Assembly: GCA_032622095.1 (NCBI GenBank)
Contig: CP136069.1
Span: forward strand, 153,501,043 to 153,565,042
Direction of reading: 5' to 3'
Length of the DNA stretch: 64,000 bases
Source: Siphonodentalium dalli
Taxonomy: Eukaryota > Mollusca > Scaphopoda > Gadilida > Siphonodentaliidae
Shown here: piece by piece, positions 42,845 to 53,699 of the stretch
Layout of the letters: every line of letters starts with the position of its first letter
Position numbering within the stretch: the stretch's first letter is position 1
Position numbers and translations under genes: made by a program
The notes under the pieces: generated by a model
Database searches by the model: none
The model's input: only the letters and a program-made list of their open reading frames with translations
What the model was told of the DNA's origin: nothing

Positions 42845-44240
42845 TGTAGATAAGATAAGTTTAATAGGCAAAACATCCTTATAAGGACAGTATGCAAACA
42901 TATTAATATATAGTTGTACATTGAACAATACAATAAATGATATAATAATAGATGGTAATATATAACCATTTAAGTACAGCTGAATGTGCATAGGGTCGTC
43001 TCGTCTTCATTTATTCATTGCTTATGAGGCGAAGCTCATCGCGTGCGGAAAATAATTTTCGGATTATATGACATATTGAAGTGCATGAATTTGAAATATT
43101 GTTGGATAGGATTTTGACAAGCTGTTCAGTTTGTGTCATGTTTTCAAAGTCTGGGAACTGTGTCTTCATAAGAGTTATTAGTTCGAGCCGCGGTGTGCGG
43201 TAAGCACTACATTCCAAAAGAAAGTGTTTTTCATCTTCAATAGCATCATCGGAACAAAATATACATAGTCTTTGTTCCAATGCCGTCGGTGGTTGGGTGT
43301 GGCGTCCCTTTTCAATAGCCAGTTTATGATTACTTATACGCAGTCTAGTAAAAACGATTCTATTTTCTATTGATGGTGTGTGAAGAAGATAAGGTTCTAT
43401 TTCGTACTTAAGTTTGAAAAGTCGGTATGTTCGTAATTTATTACTTCCCGTTTTTGAGCATTCATCGGTGAGACTCTGTCTGAAATATATATAATAATCT
43501 TCAATAAGATTTCTTTTGAATTGACTCAGAACTGGACCCGGATTGTTTAGGTCTGCAATATTCCACCCCAGTGATTCTGCCGTTTTGAAGATTGATTTCT
43601 TAACCGATGCCACTTGTTGTTCCAACGCAGCATTACGGAGCAGATTACAGTCCGACCGTGAAATTATCTTAATTACATAAGATGAAAGTCTGCATGCCAC
43701 GTCAATAAATAATGGGTGGCTCCCTAACTCGGCGCGAACCGCGTTGTTCGAAGAAAATCTGCCGACTCCGAGTAACCGCTTACAATATTTTATGTGTACC
43801 TTCTCACATGGAAGGCGGTCGTGATTTTTAGTGGTTATTTCCACACCCCATATTTCGCTACCATATAACAATATCGGCTTAATTAATCTATCGAAGAGTT
43901 TTACAGAAGTCACTTGTGGAATCGGTGCGTCGTTTGTACATGCGTTAAATAAAGAATGCATTGCTTTGAGTCCTTTAGCACTCAATTCTTCCATTGCATG
44001 TGAGAATCTACCCGTATTACTAAATTTAATTCCAAGATAATTGTATTCATTAACAATTTCCAACTTTTGATTTCCAATGTGAAAGTCTGGTAAAGTTTTT
44101 GTTTTCCTACTTCTAAACACCACACATTTAGTTTTATCAGTGTTCACGGTGAGTTTATTGTTCTCAGTGTATCTATTTAGTCTGTTTAGACAGCACCCCG
44201 ATGTATGGTGTGGTTGTGATTGCTGTCAGTTCTACCCTGC
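42845..44240 (-). mobile_element. 5'-truncated LINE, minus strand
   Basis: The C-terminal part of an ORF2 (43011-44210) is followed by about 165 bp of AT-rich 3' sequence. The palm domain is missing; sequence starts just before the thumb at about 44210. It abuts the 3' end of the next LINE (44255 onward), both in the same orientation. Confidence 0.8.
43011..44210 (-). pseudogene. LINE ORF2 thumb and C-terminal region, 378 codons open
   Basis: The frame from 44147 to 43011 starts NTDKTKCVVFRSRK, then EYNYLGIKFSNTG, LIKPILLYGSEIWG, KVHIKYCKRLLGV and near the end RLCIFCSDDAIEDEKHFLLEC, a Cys/His cluster typical of LINE C-termini. All belong to the region after the reverse-transcriptase active site, which is not present. 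The long uninterrupted frame suggests a fairly recent insertion. In-frame sequence continues to about 44210 (LNRLNRYTENNKLTV). Confidence 0.88.
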
Positions 44241-44309
44241 TTTTGAAATTTCATCTGAGGTAGTCAACATTTGTAACGCAAAGGAGGATCTCGCCTATAT
44301 ATGTTAGCG

Positions 44310-45209
44310 GTGGGGGGCCTAATTAAAGCGTTTCGTTGATGAAATGTATGAATAAACAAAATGGAAAAGAATTTCATTGCGTCGATTCGATTCTGATGAT
44401 ATATCCCTGTGAGTAAGGAGGAAATGTTAGATATTATAAATTGGTGGGCTGCGATCTTATTGAAGAGTTCGCATCTTTCGGTAGCATACAGGGGGCACTC
44501 AAAGAAATAATGAAAGGAATCTTCGACTTCGTATCCACATGTGCATTTAGAGGTATCAGAGATAAAAATTGTTGTACATATCTGATTTTAATTCACTACA
44601 ATAGTTGCGAATTATGCAGTGTAAGATGCTTAGTTTTCTCGGACCATTAATAAAGAATTGGGGAGGTTTCGTGGGCTATTCAATTAATTTCAAATTCATC
44701 TTAAATTCAGGAAGAGTACTTACATTTGTAATAGGCTTTGGTAGTTTATTCCAAGATAACGTACTTTTAGGTAAATAAGAGTTTCTGAAATGTTCTGTAT
44801 GCGAACGGTATGAATAGAATTTGTCAGGTTCGCGCATATCATATCTATTACTGGCAACTTGTCTTGATCGGGGTGGCAACATGAGCGTGATGTAATTGGG
44901 GACTTGGTTGTTTATTATTTTAAACATGGTGTGCAACTCGTGGAGTTCTCGTCGAATTTCAAGCCTTGACCATCCTACTTCGTCAAACAAGCGATTTATA
45001 TCTACGGAACGCGTTAATCCTGTTACTATTCTTGCAGCATCCTTATGTATGTCATCGAACTTTTTTAATAAATAATCTGTTGCTGTGCCCCACACTACAT
45101 CGGCATAGTCTATAATTGGTAATATATATATGCTATGTATATTTTTTCAAGCGACTTTCGGTCTAGGTCGTACTTCAGTCTTCTTAATTGTGAGAGACGC
45201 GATGTTGCT
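44310..45209 (-). pseudogene. LINE thumb and C-terminal Cys/His region
   Basis: Immediately beyond the insertion the frame continues with ATSRLSQLRRLKYDL and RKSLEKIYIAYI, then (44676-45095) YADVVWG-type sequence, KDAARIVTGLTRS, SYRSHTEHFRNSY and SWNKLPKPI. After a TAG at 44676 the same frame goes on with FFINGPRKLSILHC and CTCGYEVEDSFHYFFECPLY (about 44560-44490), the zinc-binding tail. A small frameshift lies near 45105-45120. Confidence 0.85.
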
Positions 45210-45214
45210 TTGTT

Positions 45215-46143
45215 ATGCCCCCGATCTCCGATGGAGATTTTGGGGTATATAGTGGAGCCGTCCGTCCGTCCGTCCGTCCGTCCGTACGAACGTTTCAACT
45301 CATAACTTTGTTGGTTTCGCTAACTCAATTCAGTTGATCTATGGTATGCTAATAGACCAGCCGGGGGGACAAGATTTCCCCATAACTGCGGTTTCGTCCG
45401 CCCATTTTTTCCAGAGTTACGCCCCTTTTTGGACTTAGAAAATCGTCCGTACGAACGTTTCAACTCATAACTTTGGTTTCGCTAACTCAATTCAGTTGAC
45501 CTTTGGTATGTTAATAGACCAGCCGGGGGGACAAGATTTCCCCATAATTGCGGTTTCGTCCGCCCATTTTTTCCAGAGTTACGCCCCTTTTTGGACTTAG
45601 AAAATTCAGTTTTCTGTGGCATACGAACGTTTCAACTCATAACTTTGGTTTCGCTAATTCAATTCAGTTGATCTTTGGTATGCCAATAGACCAGCCGGGG
45701 GACACGATATTCCCGTAGCCGTGGTTTCGTCCGCCCATTTTTTCCAGAGTTACGCCCCTTTTTGGACTTAGAAAATTCAGGTTTTCTGCTACTTTTTTTG
45801 GTTTCCAGATGATAACTTGATTTTGGATTGTTAATTTGCAAAACCCGTTTTTTTTGTGTATTACAAATATCGCAATACAGGTCAAGGTAAATTTTCGGTT
45901 CAATCGGATAATTTTTGTGAGAGTTATGACCCTTTTTCGACTTAAAAAATTCAGTTTTTTTTTAGAAAATTCAGTTTTCCTTCTATTTTTGTGGCACCAG
46001 ACCAAATTTGAAGCTAATATAGAACTAAATACTCATGAATAACATAACTTTACAAAGTGCCATTCAATAAGTATTTGCACAAAAATAAGAAAAATCCTCT
46101 CTGATTGTACAGTCGGGGGCGTTACCTCCGCCCAGCGGTGCAC
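45215..46143. mobile_element. 929-bp insertion in the LINE, with three internal repeats
   Basis: TTGTT flanks it on both sides (45210-45214 and 46144-46148). It starts ATGCCCCCGATCTCC and ends with GTCGGGGGCGTTACCTCCGC, so CCCCCGA stands near both ends in inverted orientation. Inside are a CGTC microsatellite (about 45260-45288) and three tandem copies of a 160-180 bp unit with GAACGTTTCAACTCATAACT, ACCAGCCGGGG and TTTTTCCAGAGTTACGCCCC. The superfamily is not identified. Confidence 0.75.
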
Positions 46144-46988
46144 TTGTTTGCTATTGTATTTATATGAGTGTTCAAGTTTAGATTCGATTGTATTTCAAGT
46201 CCAAGATGTTTGTGTGAGTTTGTAAATAATACATTTTCTTGTTCGAATTTTAAATTCGGGGTCTCGTTGTTATTTGTAAGGGAAAAGGAAATTGCCCTAG
46301 TTTTCGTTGGGTTAAATTTAACTAGCCATTTATTTGCCCAGTCTGCGACTCTTTCAAGGTCATCGTTCATGTTCTTGGTTAGGATATCGATGTCATAATG
46401 GGTAGTCATAAGGCAAGTATCGTCCGCGTACATTATTGTGGTTGCATTAATGTGATCAGGGAGGTCGTTTATGTAAACTAAAAATAGGAAAGGGCCAATA
46501 ATTTAGCCTTGAGGGACACCCGCTGGGATAACTTCAAAATTTGAGAAGGAGTTGTTCACTAAGACCCTTTGTTTGCGATTGAACAGATAATCTTTTAGCC
46601 ATTCTAAGAGATTTCCAGAGACTCCATATTGTTCCAATTTATATAGCAGCCCCTTGTGCCATACTCGCTCGAATGCCTTTGATATATCAAAAAATACTGC
46701 ACATGTATAGAGGCTGTTGTCGAGACTATGGCACAGGTTGTGATATAGTTCTATTAACTGGTATGTTGTACTATGGCCAGGGAGGAAGCCAGACTGGTGA
46801 TTATATAAAAAATTATTTTCCGTGAAGTATGTCATAATATGTTGTATGACCACTTTTTCGAAGATTTTGCCTAATGTCGGAAGGAGAGATATTGGACGGT
46901 AATTTGCGGAATCGGCTGGGTCGCCTTTTTTGAAAATAGGGATGACGTTTGCCTTTTTCCAGGTCATTGGAAACTTACCAAGATCCAA
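46122..46988 (-). pseudogene. LINE reverse-transcriptase palm
   Basis: In order: WKKANVIPIFKKGD, NYRPISLLPTLGKIFEK, SGFLPGHSTTYQL, FFDISKAFERVWHKGLL, VPAGVPQG-like (IPAGVPQG), a stop at about 46503, GPFLFLVYINDL, MYADDT (catalytic box intact, about 46420), KWLVKFNPTKT and HKHLGLEI. The frame is otherwise continuous to the insertion, so one stop codon is the only palm defect I see. The clade is Jockey/CR1-like by general pattern. Confidence 0.9.
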
Positions 46989-47021
46989 TGATTTTTATAA
47001 ATTATTAATGAACACATCACA

Positions 47022-47464
47022 ATTTTATTCGAATAGATGTTGGTATAACTGAAGGGGTCACTCTCACCAACAAAAATGCTGAAGGGCACACAAGTTTTGA
47101 AAATGTGCTGAATGGTACACAGGTTTTGAAATCTCGTTCTAAATGACGTTTAGTTTTCGATTCTGCCATGATTTTTGTAAGAGGAATGTGTTTACGTTCC
47201 AATGAAATGAACTGAAAAACAGACTGCTGATGGGCGCCAGACTTTCAAGAACATAGTTAAAGTAACTGCGTTGATACTGATCACAAACCCCGTGTACCTT
47301 TCAGCACATTTTCAAAACCTGATTACCTTTCAGCAATTTTTTGGTGAGAGTGACCCCTTCAGCGTTAGTATACCATAGTTGTAGAAATATTCACGTGCAC
47401 AACCATTATAAAAACTACTATACCAATATAATCAGCACCCGCTGTACTGATAGGAAAAAAGACC
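47022..47464. repeat. Duplicated 443-bp block, copy 2
   Basis: This is nearly identical to 41469-41912 and directly adjoins the broken 5' end of the LINE at 44255-47020. Its arrival or duplication may have caused, or simply marks, that truncation. Confidence 0.88.
47048..47363. mobile_element. Inverted-repeat element with a 9-bp target duplication, copy 2
   Basis: It is flanked by GTTGGTATA (47039-47047) and GTTAGTATA (47364-47372), so the target duplication has one mismatch here. It is the same length (316 bp) as copy 1 and almost identical to it. Confidence 0.8.
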
Positions 47465-48182
47465 ATTCTGAAGATGCATGTCCATATAATATTTCCATAT
47501 TATACGTTGCTATGTTTTATGCACAGATATATGGGGGTTATTATTCACTCCGCCTCCATATTAGTTTCATTTCGTGACAACCTTTGGTTTTATTTATAGG
47601 TTGATTATGGATGTATTCCGACGAACGAGTTGGTTTAATATAGTGTTATTTTCAGCACATAATGAACTTATAATGAAGTAATTACGAGTCAATAATGCGA
47701 CTAAAATGCTCTCATTTTCAGTTCATTATCGACCCAACATGAGGCGGTTCTTAGCCGGTGATCGACATAAAACGAAATATATTATAACCCGATAACGTGT
47801 GGATTTTTGAGAGAACAGACTGGTATATCATGACTGATGAAGTGAACTAATTGGATACCCACTGGTGCGTTTGCGTGTTTGCGTGAGTCCCGTTTTGTGG
47901 AGGTAATTAAATTCAAGTCACAACATCGTTATGAGGGTTTAAAACTCATCTAAAGATCCACACGAAGAACAGCATGCATGAGACCACGTGACACGAGAAG
48001 ACTTGAAGGCACCATGCACTCATTGCAATCAGTATATACCGAAAATTCTTACATTTTAACTTGACAAATGTTAAGCATACGTGAATATGTTTCCTCTTAG
48101 TGAACCCAGCGATTTTGTGATTTCTTTTGAAAGTTAACTCTTTCCATTCAATGCATGTTCATTCAAGCATCTAGCCACTCAC
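47465..48182. other. Intergenic stretch with one dispersed repeat
   Basis: 47641-47760 is a reversed copy of about 19870-19985, sharing CTCATTTTCAG and TTATCGACCCAACATGAGGC-like phrases. No gene is supported. Confidence 0.45.
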
Positions 48183-49582
48183 CATATCTGTATCTGTATC
48201 TGTAGTGGGTACAGTTTAGTAACCAATTCTGGTTTTTATACGCACTGGGTGGATGATGATGTTGATTCCGTTGAGGACTCTGATGGTACTGTGTCCTCAG
48301 GTTCAGTGATTCCATCGTTGCGAGTGCTCGTAAGAACAACTCTGGGTCACTGTTACACACGATCGGGTCTTCCAGTTGGTTCCAGTCCAGGATCGTCTTG
48401 CTAAAGAAAGAATGTTTTAATTGGTTACAGCTAGTACGCCGTGGCTCGAAAGTTCTTTTACACTCTTCTTTTTCGACGATGTTTGTTGTCACACAGTCTA
48501 CGAATTTTCTGGCTGTGAACTTCCTGCCTGATTTCTTTGGTGTCAGATAGTCGTTTTCGTTTAGTGCTGGCACCATCCCCTCAACTATCTTGTGAAACTG
48601 GATGAGGCGCTGTTCTCTTCGTCGCTCCTCTAGAGGTGTAGATCGAGTTCCTCTAGCATGGTGGTGACTGATGTTCCTTGGCGACTAGAATTGTTCTTTA
48701 GGAACCTATCGCTCCTTCGCTGTACTTTTTCAATGTGGTCAATGTCTTTCTTAAGTGGGGGTCCCATACCACGGCTCCATATTCGAGCGTCGATCTCACG
48801 TAGCGATGTAAACTGTCTTTTTGCATTTCTCTGGAGCATGTCTGATGTTACGTCTCAGGAGGGCTAGAGCACAGTTTGCTTTCTTTGTTGTTTTCCTAAT
48901 GTGGGCTGACCATGTCAGGTCGTTGGTGAAGGTCAACCCCAGGTATGGGGTCTCAGCTGTTGTTTCTAGTATGTGGTCTCCCAGTTGGTACATGTATGAT
49001 GATTTGTTACATTTTTTGGAGTTGAAACGCATCCCCAAGTGTTCAAGCTCCTTTAGATCTTTTTGCAGGGTGTGGTGGTCTTTCTGTGAGGTGGTGTTTC
49101 TGTATTGTAGGCAATCATCTGCGAACAGTCTCACTTGGGAATATACGCATGTTGGTAGTCATTTATATGTATCAGGAACAGAAGTGGTCCTAATACTATA
49201 CCTTGGGGGACTCCTGGATCAACTGGGACGTAGGATGAGTAGTTGCCTTCAACAACTACTCACATTCGTCTTTTGGTTTGAAATGACGAGAGTCAGGTGT
49301 ATATATTTCCTTTGATTCCGTAGTTTTGAACTTTCTGTAGTAGTTTGTTGTGCGCTACTGTGTCGAATGCTTTTGAGTAATCAAGTAGGGCTATGCATGC
49401 CTGTTTGGATGTCTTTATTGAAGAATTGGAGCAGGTCATCATATGTTGTTAGTAGCTGTGTTACACATGAGTAGCCTTTCCTGAATCCATGATTTAATTT
49501 GGTCAGGACTTCATGTTTATCAAGGTGGTTCAGCAGGTGACGGCATATAATATGCTCCAGTATTTTGCAGCATACTGTTAAG
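48183..49582 (-). pseudogene. CR1-like reverse transcriptase, second half
   Basis: The minus strand reads CCKILEHIICRHLLNHLDKH and LNHGFRKGYSCVTQLL (about 49575-49440), a decayed [15 protein letters not shown] block (about 49215), RLFADDCLQYRN (catalytic FADD box, about 49120) and ETPYLGLTFTNDL. Then come KKANCALALLRRNIRH, IEKVQRRSDRFL, and a C-terminal frame (48163-48576) with FFSKTILDWNQLEDPIV. At least three frameshifts lie between these blocks. The final residues YRYRYRYG come from the hexamer tail, so the stop of the functional protein was earlier or lost. Confidence 0.88.
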
Positions 49583-51768
49583 GACTAAAGGATTACTATG
49601 CTCATGAAACAACAAAACTCTATCGGAAAGCCACCCCTATTGTGATCACAATAATCCAAGTCCCATAAAAATCGCGTAATAAATAAGCCGAGAAATAACT
49701 AAATAATACCGTCACCGGTTGTCGGCTATCTCCGTCGCAAAACCTCGCATGACGTCAAGCGAGGTAAACTAATTAAAAACACGGAATCGGAGTCGGAGGT
49801 AATTATGTCTACCCTATATGACGATGGAAAATCCGGAATAAACATCAGCCTGTGAGCGTGATGGAATCACTGCGGGGAATATCAATAGCATTGTGTACAC
49901 ATGGTTAATTGGCTTGGTGAGTTATATTCACTTGTGATTTATGCGCTGTTTGGAAAGTTATTGTTTTGACAAAAAACTATAGAAGGCCGATTGAGCGGGG
50001 TAGGTAACACTTTCGTGTCAAAAATAAAGCTTATAAAAACACGAGCAGGCATGTGAACTCTATTCAGGTGCGTGTTCACGATGTTTTAATTTTCCGTATA
50101 TATGCCCCGAGTGTCCCGTATTTAAAATTATTCATTCGTAACAATGCCATATAAATGCAGTGTTTTCGACTGTGGCCGGTCTAGTGACTCTCAGTTAGGT
50201 ATAATGCTGTATTCATTTCCAAACGATGTTCGTTTACGTGCCAGTTGGTGTGATTTCTGTGGGGAAACCCGTTGCGCAAAATCAGAAACCGATTACATAT
50301 ACCAAATAAAGAGCGTTTATTTTGACAATGACAGTCATGGTTCCGAATACATACAATTGCATTTAAAGTGGAGAGTATGTTGAATAATTCACGATAACAA
50401 CTATTCTAAGTCGAGTCCCAATTTCCTTCACCATGGCTCAATAAAGAGCGTTCCATGTTAAGAGTTTTCCTAATATGGTACGAATAAAAAGAGTTTAATA
50501 AAGCGGAAATTGCTATGACTTGGGAGGATATATAAAGCATGCATATCGGAAGTTCGTGTATATGTATTGACATGTATTGGTGTAATCAGTAAACAATCAC
50601 GATGACAACTGTTCTAAGTCCAGTCCCTTTACCGTGACGCAATAAAGAGCGTTCACTATTACGATATATTGCGAATAAAGAACGCTTGTATATGTGATTA
50701 CATATTAAACCGGATTATTACCCCTCCTTCAAACAGTGTTGGTTCAACGAACCACGACAAACGTTTATATATTTTATAATCCTATTGTTGTGCGTAATTG
50801 ACACATAGAGGTCGAGTTATGACCTGCATATTAAATAGACCGCATCGCTAGAGTGCTAATTTTATAGACCAATAGCCATGCATAGACGCAGTGATTTCAT
50901 CAGTGACAGTCGGCAGGATTGTTTGGGGGTAGGGGAAGCAATATTCCGAAATATATATAAACACCATATTGCCCTAATATATACATGATTCATAACCAAG
51001 AAAAATGAACGTATCATATCATATTGGTAATGAATGACTTGATTATAATTGATTAAATCCGACAGCAATAAACCATTTTGTTTTATTTTACCGCGTTACG
51101 ATAAATTAAAACGAAACGCTCTTTATTGACACACGAAAAATCGCATCTGGAAATTGGAATGTTTACGAGATGATAATTGCCTAATATCTTTGCAAGTCTT
51201 CGCGTATATATGCAATCTTTATATGAATATATACTATATAATATAACTTGGACTATTCCGGTAACGTAAAAAATATATATAAACACGAGCACGTGTTTAT
51301 ATAGATAAATGCGCGCAAAACTGAATACGGGCATGGCTTTTTAGTAACAACACATCGCGATACATATAATAATAATAATAATAACACGATAAAGACATTT
51401 AATTACGAGAACGGCGATGTTTTCGGCAAAGTTTAGCATTCGCAGTGTGATAACCCGACAATCTTCAAAGGCCGCGATCGACTACATGCAAACTTAAAAT
51501 ACTGCCCTAGCGTACATATGCGTTGTCGATGGGTTACCACGTGATCGATCACGTGCTATGCTTCTGTTTACATGTGACAATCACGTGATCGGGCCGATGA
51601 TCACGTGACTTCGTCTACAACAAAGTCTTCGGCTAACTTCGGAATTTTTTATAATCGTTATAAAAATAACGAATGGCGGTCGAATATTAGATTATATGCG
51701 CCCAATGGACATTATATATATATATTATCGGTTTATTGAAAGAAAATATTATTGTTTTTTCAGCACCC
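49583..51768. mobile_element. Foreign DNA of about 2.2 kb inside the LINE
   Basis: The LINE reverse transcriptase is continuous on both sides (FKKG and a degraded NYxPVS block before, CCKILEHI after), so this segment is an insertion. It contains four exact copies of ATAAAGAGCGTT (50306, 50441, 50642 and, reversed, 51115), the motif of family E, and a THAP-like frame (50144-50383). No clear inverted repeats or target duplication were found; the left junction reads CTGTTAAGGAC and the right TTTTTTCAGCACC. It may be a decayed autonomous relative of a TTAA family. Confidence 0.6.
50144..50383 (+). pseudogene. THAP-domain start, possible transposase first exon
   Basis: The 79-codon frame begins MPYKCSVFDCGRSS, with Cys5 and Cys10, then LYSFPND and RLRASW. 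Met-Pro-x-x-Cys-x4-Cys followed by a FP-x-D block and a Trp is the opening of a THAP zinc finger. The later C-x2-H pair is not evident, so the domain is truncated, spliced or decayed. THAP domains occur in P-element and Kolobok transposases and in host proteins derived from them. A TATAAAA at about 50033 lies 110 bp upstream. Location inside foreign DNA favours a transposase fragment. Confidence 0.55.
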
Positions 51769-53420
51769 TATTCCTGGACACCGGTAGATAGTTTTCCTGT
51801 TTGTGGACGCCCCCTTCTTAAAAACGGGAGCAATGTTGGCGTCCCTCCAGTCTTGTGGTAAGTCTCCTGTAGTGATGGATTTGTGGAATATATAGGTTAG
51901 GCCTGGAGTGATGGAATTGGCACATTTTTTCAGGACTTGATTTGGAAGGCCATCTGGGCCGCTAGCTTTGCCGGGTTTTAAGTCCCTCAGTAGCTTTTCA
52001 CCACCTTCGACTGATATGTCAAGGTTTTCTATGGTTGGCTTGTCAGGTAGGAGTGGTACTTTGATGGTGTTTGACTTCTAGGTGAATACAGAGCGAAACT
52101 GTGTGTTTAAGAGTTCTGCTTTTGTGACGGGGTCATTTGTGAGGTTACCTTGGTGTTTTATTGGCGCTATCCAGATAATTACAGAATGGCTTTGTGTTTT
52201 TATTCGCCAGCCCCTCTTCAATGACTCTGTTTACATGGGTCCACTCAGCTCTTCTCATTTCCCGCTTACAGGTGTTCTGGTGTGCCTTATACTCTCCCCA
52301 TTGGTTGGTCCTCTTTGCTTTTTTGAAGAGTCTCCCTTTTTATCGTCAGTATCCGAATGAGACGCTTGGTTAGCCATGGCACGTGGTTGTCGCTTCTCTT
52401 TGGTGCCGATGGTATATGTTTGTCTATCAGTCCCTGTATACCATCTCTGAAGGTCTCCCAAATGGTGTTGATTTTGGGATTTCGAGGTATTGTCCTAATT
52501 TCTTCAGAGAGGAACCTAAGGTCTAATGATAGGTTGGTCCAGTCAGCCCGGCTGTAGGCGAAGCCTTTCTTTTGTTGTTTATGTGGCTTTGCATACGGTG
52601 TTATCTGGCAGTCAGTGACTATGATGTCGTGGTCCGATATTCCAGGTATGTTGTTGGAGTTCTTTATTAATGAGGTGTTGTTTGTTAGTACTATATCGAG
52701 CAGGTTGTTTTCCCTCGTAGGCTGTCTGTGGGTTTGAGTCAGACCTTTGCGGATACACAAGTCGAGGAATGCCTGTTGGATTTCAGTATCATGTGCCCCT
52801 GTTGTTTCGCAAAGTTTATCCAAGTCGATATTTGGGCAGTTGAAGTCGCCGCTTAATATGATGTCTTTGTACCTCCTATCGTGTATGGTATTGAGAGATT
52901 CCTGTTGATGTTTTCTAGGTTTCTATAGGACATATAAAAAGATCCGATGTATTGGTTTATTTTATTTGATGTTGTTATGGATGCCCATTCAAGTTCGCAG
53001 TTTGTGATCAAATCAAGCTGTTCGATGGCTACTATATTTTCGTGCGTAGCAATGAAGACACCGCCCCCTCTCGAGCCACGGTCATTCCTCGGCGCATTAT
53101 AGCTTGGTGGGAAAACTTCTGCCAAGTTTACAGCGTCATTTGCTCTTGGTTTACCAGGCTGTATACCTTTAAGCCATGATACGGTGCCAATGATGATGTT
53201 TGGCTTTGTTTATATATTCAATGACTGCTGCTAATTCCGCTCGGTTCTTCTGTACACTGCAGTTTATCGTCAAAAAGCGGAGGGTCTCCTTCTCCCGCGG
53301 GATGATGAGTCCTGATCTTCTCCTGCCCATGTTGTTGGTGGTGCAATTTATGCTTGATTTATTCTGGTATTTTAACCTGTGTGTTTGGATGCAGTGGTAG
53401 TCAGCATTTTGGGTGGTGCT
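51769..53420 (-). pseudogene. CR1-like LINE endonuclease, linker and first reverse-transcriptase blocks
   Basis: On the minus strand RFLTINCSVQKNRAELAAVI (about 53290) opens the endonuclease. DRGSRGGGVFIA (about 53070) is the conserved GGV block. GDFNCPNID (about 52835) is the metal-binding motif, and GISDHDIIVTDC (about 52640) is the C-terminal SDH motif. The linker has KHIPSAPKRSDNHVPWLT and a stop near 52287. The first reverse-transcriptase blocks, with KPGKASGPDGLP-type sequence (about 51970) and LPQDWRDANIAPVFKKG (about 51835), follow. The nuclease would nick target DNA; frameshifts prevent that here. Confidence 0.88.
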
Positions 53421-53699
53421 TATTGGTGTTGATAGGCTAACTTTATTGAAGAAAGATACGGAGACTATGACTATTAGAGGTGGTAGCAGACTCATGCCTA
53501 TTCTGGTTCTATTTCTTCTCCTTTGGTGTATTTGGATATAGAATGGTTCCAGAGCAGTATAGCGTGGTATAGCCCACACAGCCTGGTCTAGCCCACACCT
53601 CACAGGGAGGAAACCCATTCTATTGCCGCCAACAGTCCAAGGCGATGCGGTCTGTTATCTTCCGCAGCCAAACTTTGCTGAGTGTTTTTGCAGGATGGA

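Larger units (their letters stand above)
44255..47020 (-). mobile_element. LINE with reverse transcriptase, minus strand, split by an insertion
   Basis: From about 47020 down to 46150 the reverse-transcriptase palm is present, then a 929-bp insertion (45215-46143), then the thumb and the C-terminal Cys/His region to about 44310. The endonuclease and ORF1 are missing (5' truncation near 47020, where a duplicated block begins). Two in-frame stops are visible, at about 46503 and 44676. Confidence 0.85.

Noticed and set aside
50144-50383. Host THAP-domain gene
   Set aside because: It lies inside an insertion in a LINE, the domain is incomplete, and no further exon is visible; a transposase fragment is more likely.
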